This document shows positions 1 through 10,411 of a stretch of 64,000 nt of DNA, piece by piece; position 1 is the stretch's first letter, and the number at the start of each line of letters is the position of its first letter. The translations under genes were made by a program, and so were the position numbers. Location: the NCBI RefSeq assembly GCF_000425805.1, contig NZ_AUED01000011.1:211471-275470 (forward strand), given 5' to 3'. The notes under the pieces were generated by a model. The model saw nothing but the letters and a program-made list of their open reading frames with translations, searched no databases and was not told the origin of the DNA. Source of the DNA: Pseudomonas vranovensis DSM 16006. GTDB lineage: Bacteria > Pseudomonadota > Gammaproteobacteria > Pseudomonadales > Pseudomonadaceae.

Positions 1-1
1 G

Positions 2-2495
<2,494 letters not shown>

Positions 2496-2585
2496 TTAAC
2501 AGTTGCCGCGCGCCTTGTTGCACTGGCGCCATTGACGGACAATGGCGGTTTTTGCCTGGGGTAGCGGCGTGTGCCGGGAGACAGC

Positions 2586-3341
2586 ATGACAGAGGAACGG
2601 GTGGAGCGGCTGCTGGCCCAGGTGAAGGATGACTACGGCACCATCAGTGTGCTGGAAGTCGATGACTATCGGTTTCTCGAGTTCGGCGAGGCCATCGAGC
2701 AAAGCTGCGTGTTTACGGCCGATCCGAGCTGGCTGGAGTATGACTACACCCGTGCCATGCTGATCGGCGCGTTGGGCCATGCCGAGCCCGAGAGCGCGCT
2801 GTTTCTGGGCCTCGGGGCGGGTACGCTGACCCAGGCCTGCATGAAGTTTCTGCCGCTCGAAGACATCGAGGCCATTGAACTGCGTCCCGATGTACCGCGT
2901 CTGGCCATCGAGTACCTTGGCCTGGACGACGATCCGCGTCTGTATATCCGCATAGGTGATGCGGTGGAGCTGCTGGACAGCGCTGAACCTGCCGATCTGA
3001 TTTTCGTCGACCTCTATACCGATCACGGCCCAGGAGTGGCGCACCTGGCCTGGCGTTTTCTGGAAAACTGCCAGAAGCGCCTCAATCCTGGCGGCTGGCT
3101 GGTGATCAACCAGTGGGCTGGCGATGATGGCAAGCCCTTGGGTGCAGCCTTGTTGCGCGGGCTGTACCATCGTCATTACTGGGAGCTGCCGGTCAAGGAG
3201 GGCAATGTGATCCTCATGGTACCGGCCGATCTTGATCAGGAGCTGGACCTGGCCGGGCTCAATGCCCGCGCCGACGCCCTGGCGCCACGCCTGGGTTACT
3301 CGTTGCAACCGCTCATCGCAGCGATTCGACCGGCCTCCTGA
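2586..3341 (+). CDS. Spermidine-synthase-like class I methyltransferase fold protein
   Basis: About 251 residues with a Rossmann fold of the spermidine synthase type. The nucleotide-binding loop LGLGAGTLT lies at residues 74-82, followed by the acidic ligand in AIELRP (about E98), GDAVELL (about D125) and FVDLYTDHGPG (about D142). The usual polyamine-synthase N-terminal strand domain and the GGG(D/E) gatekeeper are not obvious, so real aminopropyl transfer is uncertain; many pseudomonads carry this protein as a spermidine synthase homologue of unknown substrate. I place the start at ATG 2586 because GGGAG at 2576-2580 is well spaced; a GTG at 2571 is in frame but lacks a ribosome site. It is monocistronic, with a hairpin (3399-3424, one mismatch, no T-run) behind it. 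Confidence 0.75.
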   Translation: MTEERVERLLAQVKDDYGTISVLEVDDYRFLEFGEAIEQSCVFTADPSWLEYDYTRAMLIGALGHAEPESALFLGLGAGTLTQACMKFLPLEDIEAIELRPDVPRLAIEYLGLDDDPRLYIRIGDAVELLDSAEPADLIFVDLYTDHGPGVAHLAWRFLENCQKRLNPGGWLVINQWAGDDGKPLGAALLRGLYHRHYWELPVKEGNVILMVPADLDQELDLAGLNARADALAPRLGYSLQPLIAAIRPAS

Positions 3342-3698
3342 GGCGCGCCGTTGAGCTGTCGGCAGAAAAACGATTCAGCCGCCAGCAGCGTTACCACCCC
3401 AGACGCCGTTTGAACGGGGTCTGGCGCTGGCGTGTTGCAATAAAAAAATCTCCCGTAAATTCCGAATTCAGGTATAGTACGCGCCGGTCTTTTACCGGAC
3501 CTCGTTTAGGTAGTGCAATTCCCCGAAGCCAGCTTCGGCTGCGCGTCCGCACCGCGGACTCTCCTTAGACGTTCCTATTTTTCTTCAATCGTTTTCGCAA
3601 ATCCCCGCCGACAAAGCTGCCAGGGTGACCTTCGGGTCTTACAAGGCATGTGCAGCTTTGGAGCATGGGTCTTTGCGGATGCACTTAGAGGCAGACCC
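3342..3698 (+). promoter_or_regulatory. deaD promoter and structured 5' leader
   Basis: This 357-base gap holds a hairpin after the upstream gene (3399-3410 with 3413-3424, one mismatch) and then the deaD leader. A -10 element TATAGT lies at 3473-3478; no good -35 is seen, so the promoter is a moderate call. Downstream of it I find five inverted repeats in series: 3484-3488/3494-3498; 3523-3528/3533-3538; 3545-3550/3554-3559; a long one 3612-3620/3652-3660 that encloses a GACC-TTCG-GGTC tetraloop stem at 3627-3638; and 3664-3672/3693-3701, which includes the start codon. The leader would be about 215 nt. Long leaders are typical of cold-shock DEAD-box helicase genes such as E. coli csdA; the regulatory role here is inference. 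Confidence 0.6.
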
Positions 3699-5360
3699 AT
3701 GACCCAGGAAACCGGCGGCTTCGCCGCTCTCGATCTTCATCCGAGCATTGTTGCTGCTGTGCTGGCTACCGGCTACGAAGAGCCATCGGCCATTCAGCAG
3801 CAATCGATCCCGATTATTCTCGCCGGTCACGACATGATCGGTCAGGCGCAGACAGGTACCGGTAAAACCGCTGCCTTCGCACTGCCTATCCTGAACCGCA
3901 TCGACCCGAGCAAGCGCGAGCCGCAAGCCCTGATCCTGGCGCCAACCCGTGAGTTGGCGCTGCAAGTAGCCACCGCTTTTGAAACCTACGCCAAGCAGAT
4001 GCCGGGCGTAACCGTGGTGGCCGTATACGGTGGTGCCCCAATGGGCCCACAACTCAAAGCAATCCGCAATGGCGCGCAAATCGTCGTTGCTACCCCAGGC
4101 CGTCTGTGCGACCACCTGCGTCGCGACGAAAAAGTCCTGGCGACCGTCAACCACCTGGTGCTCGACGAAGCTGACGAAATGCTCAAGCTGGGCTTCATGG
4201 ATGACCTGGAAGTCATCTTCAAGGCCATGCCGGAAACCCGTCAGACCGTTCTGTTCTCGGCCACCCTCCCAGCTTCGATCCGCGCGATTGCCGAGCGTCA
4301 CCTGCGTGACCCGAAGCACGTCAAGATCCAGAGCAAGACCCAGACCGTTACCGCGATCGAACAAGCTCACCTGATGGTCCACGCCGATCAGAAGGTTTCC
4401 GCTGTCCTGCGCCTGCTGGAAGTGGAAGAGTTCGACGCGCTGATCGCCTTCGTACGTACCAAGCAAGCGACCCTGGACCTGGCCAGTGCCCTCGAAGCCA
4501 AAGGCTACAAAGCCGCTGCGCTGAACGGTGACATTGCCCAGAACCAGCGTGAGCGCGTGATCGACTCGCTCAAGGATGGCCGCCTGGACATCGTGGTTGC
4601 GACCGACGTTGCTGCCCGTGGTCTGGACGTACCGCGCATCACTCACGTGTTCAACGTTGACATGCCATACGATCCAGAGTCCTACGTTCACCGTATCGGC
4701 CGTACTGGCCGTGCCGGTCGCGAAGGTCGTGCGCTGCTGCTGGTCACCCCGCGCGAGCGCCGCATGCTGCAGGTGATCGAGCGTGTTACTGGTCAGAAGG
4801 TTGCCGAAGTTCGCCTGCCGAACGCCCAGGCCGTTCTCGATGCTCGCATCAAGAAGCTGACCAACAGCCTGGCGCCGCTGGTAGCCGACGCCGAGTCGAC
4901 CCACGGTGAACTGCTCGATCGCCTGACCGCCGACATCGGTTGCAGCCCGCGTGCCCTGGCCGCCGCTCTGCTGCGCAAGGCTACCAACGGTCAGGCCCTG
5001 ACCCTGGAAGCTGTCGAGAAAGAGCAGCCGCTGGTTCCGACCTATACCCCGCGTGAGCGCACTGGCGAGCGTCCAGAGCGTGGCGAGCGTGAGCGTCGTG
5101 CGCCAATGCCGCTGGGCGAAGGTCGTGCACGCTGCCGTACCGCGCTGGGCGCGCGTGACGGTATCGCTGCCAAGAACCTGCTGGGCGCCATTCTCAACGA
5201 AGGCGGCCTGGCCCGCGAAGCGATCGGCCGCATCCAAGTGCGCGACAGCTTCAGTCTGGTCGAGCTGCCGGAAGAAGGTCTGGAGCGTCTGCTGGCCAAG
5301 CTCAAGGACACTCGTGTTGCCGGTAAGCAGCTGAAACTGCGCCGCTACCGCGAAGACTGA
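3699..5360 (+). CDS. deaD: ATP-dependent DEAD-box RNA helicase DeaD/CsdA
   Basis: Unwinds structured RNA in ribosome assembly, mRNA decay and cold adaptation. The 553 residues show the full helicase set: Q motif (F8, GYEEPSAIQQQ at 25-35), Walker A AQTGTGKT at 50-57, PTREL 82-86, DEAD 156-159, SAT 187-189, ARGLD and HRIGRTGRAG in the second RecA lobe, then a CsdA-type extension, a basic RERTGERPERGERERR linker and a C-terminal RNA-binding domain of the DbpA fold ending LKLRRYRED. Start ATG 3699 follows TTAGAGG; the frame stays open 62 codons upstream into the leader, but that part is non-protein-like. The start codon itself sits in a 9-bp hairpin. A strong terminator follows directly. Confidence 0.95.
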   Translation: MTQETGGFAALDLHPSIVAAVLATGYEEPSAIQQQSIPIILAGHDMIGQAQTGTGKTAAFALPILNRIDPSKREPQALILAPTRELALQVATAFETYAKQMPGVTVVAVYGGAPMGPQLKAIRNGAQIVVATPGRLCDHLRRDEKVLATVNHLVLDEADEMLKLGFMDDLEVIFKAMPETRQTVLFSATLPASIRAIAERHLRDPKHVKIQSKTQTVTAIEQAHLMVHADQKVSAVLRLLEVEEFDALIAFVRTKQATLDLASALEAKGYKAAALNGDIAQNQRERVIDSLKDGRLDIVVATDVAARGLDVPRITHVFNVDMPYDPESYVHRIGRTGRAGREGRALLLVTPRERRMLQVIERVTGQKVAEVRLPNAQAVLDARIKKLTNSLAPLVADAESTHGELLDRLTADIGCSPRALAAALLRKATNGQALTLEAVEKEQPLVPTYTPRERTGERPERGERERRAPMPLGEGRARCRTALGARDGIAAKNLLGAILNEGGLAREAIGRIQVRDSFSLVELPEEGLERLLAKLKDTRVAGKQLKLRRYRED

Positions 5361-5377
5361 TCCGCGAGCCATAAAAA

Positions 5378-5406
5378 AATCCCCGACATGTTCGGGGATT
5401 TTTTTT
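5378..5406 (+). terminator. Rho-independent terminator of deaD
   Basis: Nine-base-pair stem 5378-5386 with 5392-5400, loop CATGT, followed by a run of eight T residues. The A-run in front of the stem means it could also stop transcription coming from the minus strand. Confidence 0.9.
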
Positions 5407-5410
5407 GCCT

Positions 5411-5463
5411 GGTGGGGGCGGGCTGCTGGGCAAATCGCTATCGCGGGGCAGGCCCGCTCCTAC
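5411..5463. repeat. REP element (imperfect inverted pair)
   Basis: GC-rich palindromic sequence: GGGGGCGGGCTGCTGGGC..., ATCGCTATCGCGGGGCAGGCCCGCTCCTAC. The right arm matches the arms at 14222-14292 and 59387-59445, which identifies it as the dispersed REP family of this genome. The left arm has diverged. The TAG at the tip of the right arm (5460-5462, minus strand) is the stop codon of the dioxygenase gene. Confidence 0.8.
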
Positions 5464-6227
5464 TCGAATCGATAGATATCCATCCCGAGGGCTCCGAGGG
5501 TGAACCCCTGGTGAGCAATGCCGAACTGCCCGCCCGCACCCCGGGCAAAGTACAGCGGCAGCAGGTGCTCGTCACTCGGATGGCTGCGCACGGCGAACGG
5601 TGCCTGGTGGCGGTAATCGTGCAGGGCCTGGGTGTCGCCGGCCGCAAGTTTTTCAATCATCCAGTCGCGAAATGCCTTGGCCCAGGGTTCGATGGTATCG
5701 GGGCCGGCGCGCCAGTCGAGCTCGCCCAGGTTATGGGTGATGCTGCCTGAGCCCACCAGCAGGATGTTCTCTTCACGCAAGCCGGCCACTGCGCGGCCGA
5801 CCATTTCCTGCAGTTTCAGCCCGAGCTGGGTGGGCAGGGAGATCTGCACCACGGGGATGTCCGCATTGGGGTACATCAGCGACAACGGTACCCAGGTGCC
5901 ATGGTCGAACGGGCGTTGCGGGTCGAGGCGGGCGGGCAGCCCTGCGCTGCACAGCAGTTCGCTTATGCGCTGCGCCAGGGCAGGCTCACCCGGGGCCGGG
6001 TACTGGAGGGCATACAGGGCCGCTGGGAAGCCGCCAAAGTCATGCCAGGTGTCGGGCTGCGGGCTGCTGCTCACCAGTAGCTCACGGCTTTCCCAGTGCG
6101 CCGACACCACCACGATGGCCTTGGGCCTGGGTAGTGCGGCGGCCAGGCGGGCAAGGGCAGGGCCGCTGGCACCAGGTTCCAGGGCCAGCATGGGTGATCC
6201 ATGGGAAATAAACAGGCTGGGGAGCAT
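5460..6227 (-). CDS. DODA-type extradiol ring-opening dioxygenase (YgiD family)
   Basis: Non-haem class III extradiol dioxygenase of the LigB superfamily, 255 residues; E. coli YgiD opens the ring of L-DOPA. Expected metal and acid-base histidines are visible: H9 in FISHGSPM, H44 in VSAHWESRE, H165 in SITHNLGE and H216/H221 in SHPSDEHLLP. The natural substrate in pseudomonads is unknown. The start ATG at 6227 is preceded on the minus strand by AGGACCTTTGCC. The stop codon TAG is part of a REP element. Upstream the gene is divergent from tpm with an AT-rich shared promoter region of about 100 bases (6228-6331). No other gene of aromatic catabolism lies nearby. Confidence 0.85.
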   Translation of the reverse strand: MLPSLFISHGSPMLALEPGASGPALARLAAALPRPKAIVVVSAHWESRELLVSSSPQPDTWHDFGGFPAALYALQYPAPGEPALAQRISELLCSAGLPARLDPQRPFDHGTWVPLSLMYPNADIPVVQISLPTQLGLKLQEMVGRAVAGLREENILLVGSGSITHNLGELDWRAGPDTIEPWAKAFRDWMIEKLAAGDTQALHDYRHQAPFAVRSHPSDEHLLPLYFARGAGGQFGIAHQGFTLGALGMDIYRFE

Positions 6228-6331
6228 GGCAAAGGTCCTGAAGGTTAAGATGGCTCTATCTTCAATCAGGTCATTGATCTAAATCTAATATAAGTTTTAG
6301 CATTATTTGATCGAAAAATTCGAGGTATGCC

Positions 6332-6982
6332 ATGCAAGCGGAGTTCTGGCACAAGCGCTGGGCAGACAATCAGATCGGGTTTCATCAGGGGCAGGTCAAC
6401 GCCTACCTGCAAAGGCACTGGGCCTCGCTGGGCCTGGCGGCGGGCAGCAAGGTGCTGGTGCCGTTGTGTGGCAAAAGCCTGGACCTGGCCTGGCTGGCGG
6501 GGCAAGGGCACCAGGTGCTCGGTATCGAGCTGTCCCAGCGCGCCATCGAGGATTTTTTTGCCGAGCAGCAGTTGCAGCCTGAAGTCAGCCAGCGTGGGGC
6601 ATTCAAGGTGTATCGGCACGACGGCCTGGAGCTGTGGTGTGGCGACTTCTTTGCCTTGCGCAAGGATGACGTCAGCGACTGTGCCGGGTTTTATGATCGT
6701 GCCGCGGTGATTGCCCTGCCGCCGGCCATGCGTGAACGCTATGCTGCGCTGCTGAACGACTGCATGCCCCAAGGCTGCAAAGGCCTGATGATTACCCTGG
6801 ATTATGACCAGCAGCGCCTGGACGGGCCGCCTTTCTCGGTGCCCGACCAGGAGGTGCAGCGGCTGTTTGCCACTTGGCAGCCGAAGACGCTGGAGGCGTG
6901 GGATGTGATTGAGCAGAGTCCGAAGTTTGTGCAGGCGGGGATGAAGACGCTGTTCGAGCGGGTGTACCGCTTGCAGCGTTGA
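6332..6982 (+). CDS. tpm: Thiopurine S-methyltransferase
   Basis: SAM-dependent methyltransferase of 216 residues, the normal length of bacterial TPMT. N-terminal [19 protein letters not shown] and the SAM loop [16 protein letters not shown] (41-56) are diagnostic. Family members methylate aromatic thiols and, in Pseudomonas, convert tellurite and selenium compounds to volatile methylated forms; the cellular substrate here is not shown by the sequence. It is monocistronic between the divergent dioxygenase gene and the convergent htpX gene, and the bidirectional terminator 6987-7010 closes both. Confidence 0.95.
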   Translation: MQAEFWHKRWADNQIGFHQGQVNAYLQRHWASLGLAAGSKVLVPLCGKSLDLAWLAGQGHQVLGIELSQRAIEDFFAEQQLQPEVSQRGAFKVYRHDGLELWCGDFFALRKDDVSDCAGFYDRAAVIALPPAMRERYAALLNDCMPQGCKGLMITLDYDQQRLDGPPFSVPDQEVQRLFATWQPKTLEAWDVIEQSPKFVQAGMKTLFERVYRLQR

Positions 6983-6986
6983 TAAA

Positions 6987-7010
6987 AAAGGGCGACCGAA
7001 GTCGCCCTTT
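6987..7010. terminator. Bidirectional terminator between tpm and htpX
   Basis: Perfect 10-bp stem 6987-6996 with 7001-7010, CGAA tetraloop, A-run on the left and T-run on the right, so it serves both converging genes. Confidence 0.92.
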
Positions 7011-7026
7011 TTCATTGCTGTGTCGA

Positions 7027-7914
7027 TCAGCCGCGGCGGCGCAGGGCCTCGATACGATCTTCCAGCGGTGGGTGGCTCATCAGCAGGCCGGCCAGGCCCT
7101 GTTTGAGGCCGCCATTGATGCCGAAGGCGTTCAGGGTGTCGGGCATGTGCACCGGCACGCCTTGCTCCGAGCGCAGGCGCTGCAGGGCGCCAATCATTGC
7201 GCTGGTGCCGGCCAGGCGGGCACCGGCTTCGTCGGCACGGTACTCACGTTTGCGCGAGAACCACATGACGATAATGCTGGCCAGGATGCCCAGGACCAAT
7301 TCGGCAACGATGGTTGCGATGTAATAGGCGATACCCTGACCTTCTTCGTTCTTGAAGATCACCTTGTCGACGAAGTTGCCGATGATGCGGGCGAAGAACA
7401 TGACGAATGTGTTGACCACGCCCTGTACCAGCGCCAGGGTCACCATGTCGCCATTGGCCACGTGGCCGATCTCGTGGGCCAGTACGGCGCGCACTTCATC
7501 GGGCGAGAAACGCTCCAGCAGGCCCTGGCTGACGGCAACCAGGGCGTCGTTGCGGTTCCAGCCGGTGGCAAAGGCGTTGGCCTCGTAGGCCGGGAAGATG
7601 CCCACTTCCGGCATCTTGATACCGGCCTCGCGGGACAGCTCTTCGACGGTTTGCAAAAGCCATTGTTCGTGGCGGGTGCGCGGCTGGCTGATGATCTGGG
7701 TGCCGGTGCTCATCTTCGCCATCCACTTGGAGATGAACAGCGAGATCAACGAGCCGGCAAAGCCGAACACGGCGCAGAAAATCAGCAGCTGGTCGAGCTT
7801 GAGGTCAACCCCGTTTGCCGCCATGAACCCATTGAAGCCGAACAGGCTCAGGGTAATGCTGGCAATCAGCACAACCGCAAGGTTGGTGGCTACAAACAGT
7901 AAGATGCGCATCAT
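7027..7914 (-). CDS. htpX: Membrane zinc metalloprotease HtpX
   Basis: M48 protease that degrades damaged inner-membrane proteins together with FtsH. 295 residues. Two N-terminal membrane helices (about 4-24 and 42-62), the zinc motif HEIGH at 147-151, two further hydrophobic segments (about 160-180 and 190-212) and the third ligand region [11 protein letters not shown]. Start: ATG 7914 is followed directly by a second ATG; GGAG lies 8-12 bases upstream. A clean sigma-70 promoter is present 45-75 bases upstream; I did not find a convincing heat-shock promoter. Loss of the usual adjacent genes is not evident: tpm-htpX-alaA order matches P. aeruginosa PA2832-PA2830-PA2828. Confidence 0.96.
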   Translation of the reverse strand: MMRILLFVATNLAVVLIASITLSLFGFNGFMAANGVDLKLDQLLIFCAVFGFAGSLISLFISKWMAKMSTGTQIISQPRTRHEQWLLQTVEELSREAGIKMPEVGIFPAYEANAFATGWNRNDALVAVSQGLLERFSPDEVRAVLAHEIGHVANGDMVTLALVQGVVNTFVMFFARIIGNFVDKVIFKNEEGQGIAYYIATIVAELVLGILASIIVMWFSRKREYRADEAGARLAGTSAMIGALQRLRSEQGVPVHMPDTLNAFGINGGLKQGLAGLLMSHPPLEDRIEALRRRG

Positions 7915-7959
7915 GGTTGTTACGTTCTCCTGACGGATAAAAATGTCACGTATGCGGGG

Positions 7960-7988
7960 TATATAAGGTGCGGGCCCCAGTGATTCAA
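7960..7988 (-). promoter_or_regulatory. Sigma-70 promoter of htpX
   Basis: On the minus strand TTGAAT (7983-7988) and TATATA (7960-7965) are separated by exactly 17 bases. Predicted transcription start is near 7953, about 38 bases before the ATG. Confidence 0.7.
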
Positions 7989-8090
7989 CCGGGCGACTAT
8001 TTCAAACTGTGTACTTTCCTGTATTACAGCCGAATTCCGCTATCCCGCGCGCCAGAGCGCCGAGTCCTGTAAAAGGTGGGGGCTTGATCT

Positions 8091-8117
8091 GAAAGGCCCA
8101 CGCCGTAAGGCGCGGGC
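8091..8117 (-). terminator. Probable terminator of alaA
   Basis: Nine-pair stem (8096-8104 with 8109-8117, one G-T pair), GTAA/TTAC loop, followed on the minus strand by CTTTC only. The T-run is weak, so termination may be partial. Confidence 0.45.
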
Positions 8118-8137
8118 GCTTCCCATGTGCTTGCAGA

Positions 8138-9349
8138 TTACTGCTGATATGTCTTTAGGAAATTTCCGATACGGCCAATGGCCTGCTCCAGGTCGTCGAC
8201 CCTTGGCAGGGTGACCACGCGGAAGTGATCCGGCCATGGCCAGTTGAACGCCGTGCCCTGGACAATCAGCAGCTTTTCCGAGAGCAGCAGGTCGAGAACG
8301 AACTTCTCATCGTTGTGAATGGGGCAGACTTTCGGGTCGATCCGTGGGAAGGCGTAGAGCGCGCCCATCGGTTTGACGCAGCTGACGCCGGGAATGTCGT
8401 TGAGCAGCTCCCAGGTGCGGTTGCGCTGCTCGAGCAGGCGCCCAGGCGGCAGGACCAGGTCATTGATGCTCTGGTAGCCGCCCAGGGCAGTCTGGATGGC
8501 GTGCTGGCTCGGCACGTTGGCGCACAGGCGCATGTTGGCCAGCATGTCGATGCCTTCGATGTAGCTCTGGGCATGTTGCTTGGGCCCGGAGATGGCCAGC
8601 CAACCCGAACGGAAGCCTGCCACCCGGTAGGATTTGGACAGGCCGTTGAAGGTCAGGCAGAGCAGGTCCGGGGCCAGCGACGCGGTGCTGATGTGCACGG
8701 CTTCGTCGTAGAGGATCTTGTCGTAGATCTCGTCCGAGAACACCACCAGGTTGTGCTGGCGTGCTAGCTCGAGCATGCCCAGCAACAGTTCGCGCGAGTA
8801 CACGGCGCCCGTCGGGTTGTTCGGGTTGATGATCACCAGTGCCTTGGTGTTGGAGGTGATCTTGGACTTGATGTCGTCAAGGTCGGGGAACCAGTCGGCC
8901 TGCTCGTCGCACAGGTAGTGCACCGGGTTGCCGCCAGCCAGGCTCACGGCGGCGGTCCACAACGGGTAGTCGGGAGCCGGGATCAGTACTTCATCGCCGT
9001 TGTTGAGCAGGGCCTGCATCGACATCACGATCAGTTCGGAAACACCGTTGCCCAGGTAGATGTCTTCGATGCCGACGCCTTCAACCTGCTTTTGCTGGTA
9101 ATACTGCATTACCGCCTTGCGCGCGCTGAACAGGCCCTTGGAGTCGCTGTAGCCTTGGGCCGTCGGCAGGTTGCGGATGACATCCTGGAGGATTTCATCC
9201 GGCGCCTCGAAACCAAAGGGCGCCGGGTTGCCGATGTTCAGCTTGAGGATGCGGTGGCCTTCCTCTTCCAGGCGTTTGGCGTGCTTGAGCACCGGGCCGC
9301 GAATGTCATAGCAGACATTGGCGAGCTTGTTCGATTTGCTGACCTGCAT
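8138..9349 (-). CDS. alaA: Alanine-type pyridoxal-phosphate aminotransferase
   Basis: Class I/II aminotransferase, 403 residues, closest in motif pattern to E. coli AlaA/YfbQ, which makes alanine from pyruvate and glutamate. PLP features: NPNNPTG at 175-181, DEIYD at 206-210, the Schiff-base lysine in NGLSKSYR at about K239, and the phosphate/carboxylate arginine in RVAGFRSGW. The frame is open for 87 codons upstream, but the protein-like part begins at ATG 9349 (MQVSKSNKLANVCYDIRGP), which matches the family start. The gene is divergent from msrB; both promoters must lie in 9350-9516. Confidence 0.92.
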   Translation of the reverse strand: MQVSKSNKLANVCYDIRGPVLKHAKRLEEEGHRILKLNIGNPAPFGFEAPDEILQDVIRNLPTAQGYSDSKGLFSARKAVMQYYQQKQVEGVGIEDIYLGNGVSELIVMSMQALLNNGDEVLIPAPDYPLWTAAVSLAGGNPVHYLCDEQADWFPDLDDIKSKITSNTKALVIINPNNPTGAVYSRELLLGMLELARQHNLVVFSDEIYDKILYDEAVHISTASLAPDLLCLTFNGLSKSYRVAGFRSGWLAISGPKQHAQSYIEGIDMLANMRLCANVPSQHAIQTALGGYQSINDLVLPPGRLLEQRNRTWELLNDIPGVSCVKPMGALYAFPRIDPKVCPIHNDEKFVLDLLLSEKLLIVQGTAFNWPWPDHFRVVTLPRVDDLEQAIGRIGNFLKTYQQ

Positions 9350-9516
9350 GATGTGATCCCGATTAGAAAAGATCGCCGCGCACTGCGCTGTGAAAACGTT
9401 TGAAATGCGTGTAACGCGGGTGCCAGACTGATGTCTGATGAGGCGCAATAATATACGTGCCGCCCGCGTTGTGGAAAAGACGCAGCGCGGGGTTTTTAGT
9501 CTGCCGAGGCCTGCAA

Positions 9517-9909
9517 ATGGACAAGATCGAGAAAACCCTGGATGAATGGCGTGCAATGCTCGACCCCGAGCAATACAACGTCTGCCGCCTGAAAGGCACG
9601 GAGCGCCCATTCAGCGGCAAATACAACGGGACCAGGACCGACGGCGTCTACCACTGCATCTGCTGCACTGCCCCGTTGTTCGATTCAAAGTCCAAGTTCG
9701 ACTCCGGTTGTGGCTGGCCGAGCTTCTACGCGCCCATCCAGGACAGCGCGATGGTCGAGATTCGTGATACTTCCCACGGCATGATTCGCACCGAAGTGAC
9801 CTGTGCCCAATGCGATGCCCATCTGGGTCATGTATTCCCCGACGGGCCGCCGCCGACCGGGCTACGCTATTGCATCAACTCGGTCTGTCTGGACCTGGTT
9901 CCACGCTAA
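9517..9909 (+). CDS. msrB: Peptide-methionine (R)-S-oxide reductase
   Basis: Repairs the R epimer of methionine sulfoxide in proteins. 130 residues. Zinc site formed by C47/C50 (CICC) and C96/C99 (CAQC), catalytic cysteine in RYCINS at C119, and the [11 protein letters not shown] block at 61-71. ATG 9517 follows CCGAGG; a longer in-frame ATG at 9457 would add 20 non-conserved residues. It is followed 16 bases later by the glutathione peroxidase gene, the two forming an antioxidant operon as in P. aeruginosa PA2827-PA2826. Confidence 0.96.
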   Translation: MDKIEKTLDEWRAMLDPEQYNVCRLKGTERPFSGKYNGTRTDGVYHCICCTAPLFDSKSKFDSGCGWPSFYAPIQDSAMVEIRDTSHGMIRTEVTCAQCDAHLGHVFPDGPPPTGLRYCINSVCLDLVPR

Positions 9910-9925
9910 CTGAGGAGATGCGGCC

Positions 9926-10411
9926 ATGGCCGACGCGTTGCTGAACCTTCCCTGCATTACCCTGGGCGGTGAGCAGAAGGTCCTGGGGGATTTCCAGGGC
10001 AAGGTGCTACTGGTGGTCAACACCGCCAGCCAGTGCGGTTTTACCCCGCAATACAAGGGTCTCGAACAGCTTTGGCAACGCTATCGCGACAGCGGCCTGG
10101 TGGTGTTGGGGTTCCCGTGCAATCAGTTTGGCAAGCAAGAGCCGGGCGATACGCGGGAGATTGCCCAATTCTGCGAGAAGAACTTCGGTGTGAGCTTTCC
10201 GCTGTTTCGCAAGATCGAGGTCAACGGGGCCCAGGCGCACCCCTTGTTCGTAGAGCTGAAAAAGCGCGCGCCAGGGTTGCTCGGCTCGCAAAGGATCAAA
10301 TGGAATTTCACCAAGTTCCTCGTCGATCCGGCCAGCGGTCGTGTCACGCGCTATGCACCCAGTACCAAGCCCGAGGCCTTGGCTGCCTCCATCGAGAAGT
10401 TGCTCAGGTAG
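9926..10411 (+). CDS. Glutathione peroxidase (thioredoxin-type, BtuE/Gpx family)
   Basis: Reduces hydroperoxides. 161 residues. Peroxidatic cysteine C37 in VNTASQCGFTPQY, the glutamine in GFPCNQFGKQEPG with a second, probably resolving, cysteine, and the tryptophan of KWNFTKFLVD complete the family triad. Like other bacterial members it has Cys rather than selenocysteine and lacks the tetramer loop, so thioredoxin is the likely reductant. AACTGAGGAG gives a good ribosome site. Its stop overlaps the 3' end of the convergent sagS by eight bases. In P. aeruginosa the regulator OspR sits next to this gene; it is absent here. Confidence 0.93.
   Translation: MADALLNLPCITLGGEQKVLGDFQGKVLLVVNTASQCGFTPQYKGLEQLWQRYRDSGLVVLGFPCNQFGKQEPGDTREIAQFCEKNFGVSFPLFRKIEVNGAQAHPLFVELKKRAPGLLGSQRIKWNFTKFLVDPASGRVTRYAPSTKPEALAASIEKLLR

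Noticed and set aside
3639..5372. 577-residue frame opposite deaD
   Set aside because: Shadow frame caused by GC-rich third positions; runs through the deaD terminator side and leader and has no family features.
7915..7990. Heat-shock (sigma-32) promoter for htpX
   Set aside because: CCCCGCAT resembles a sigma-32 -10, but the nearest CTTGAA-like box is too far away; the sigma-70 fit is better.
9350..9610. N-terminal extension of 87 residues on AlaA
   Set aside because: Not protein-like, Arg/Cys-rich, and it would cover the msrB promoter and start; family begins at ATG 9349.
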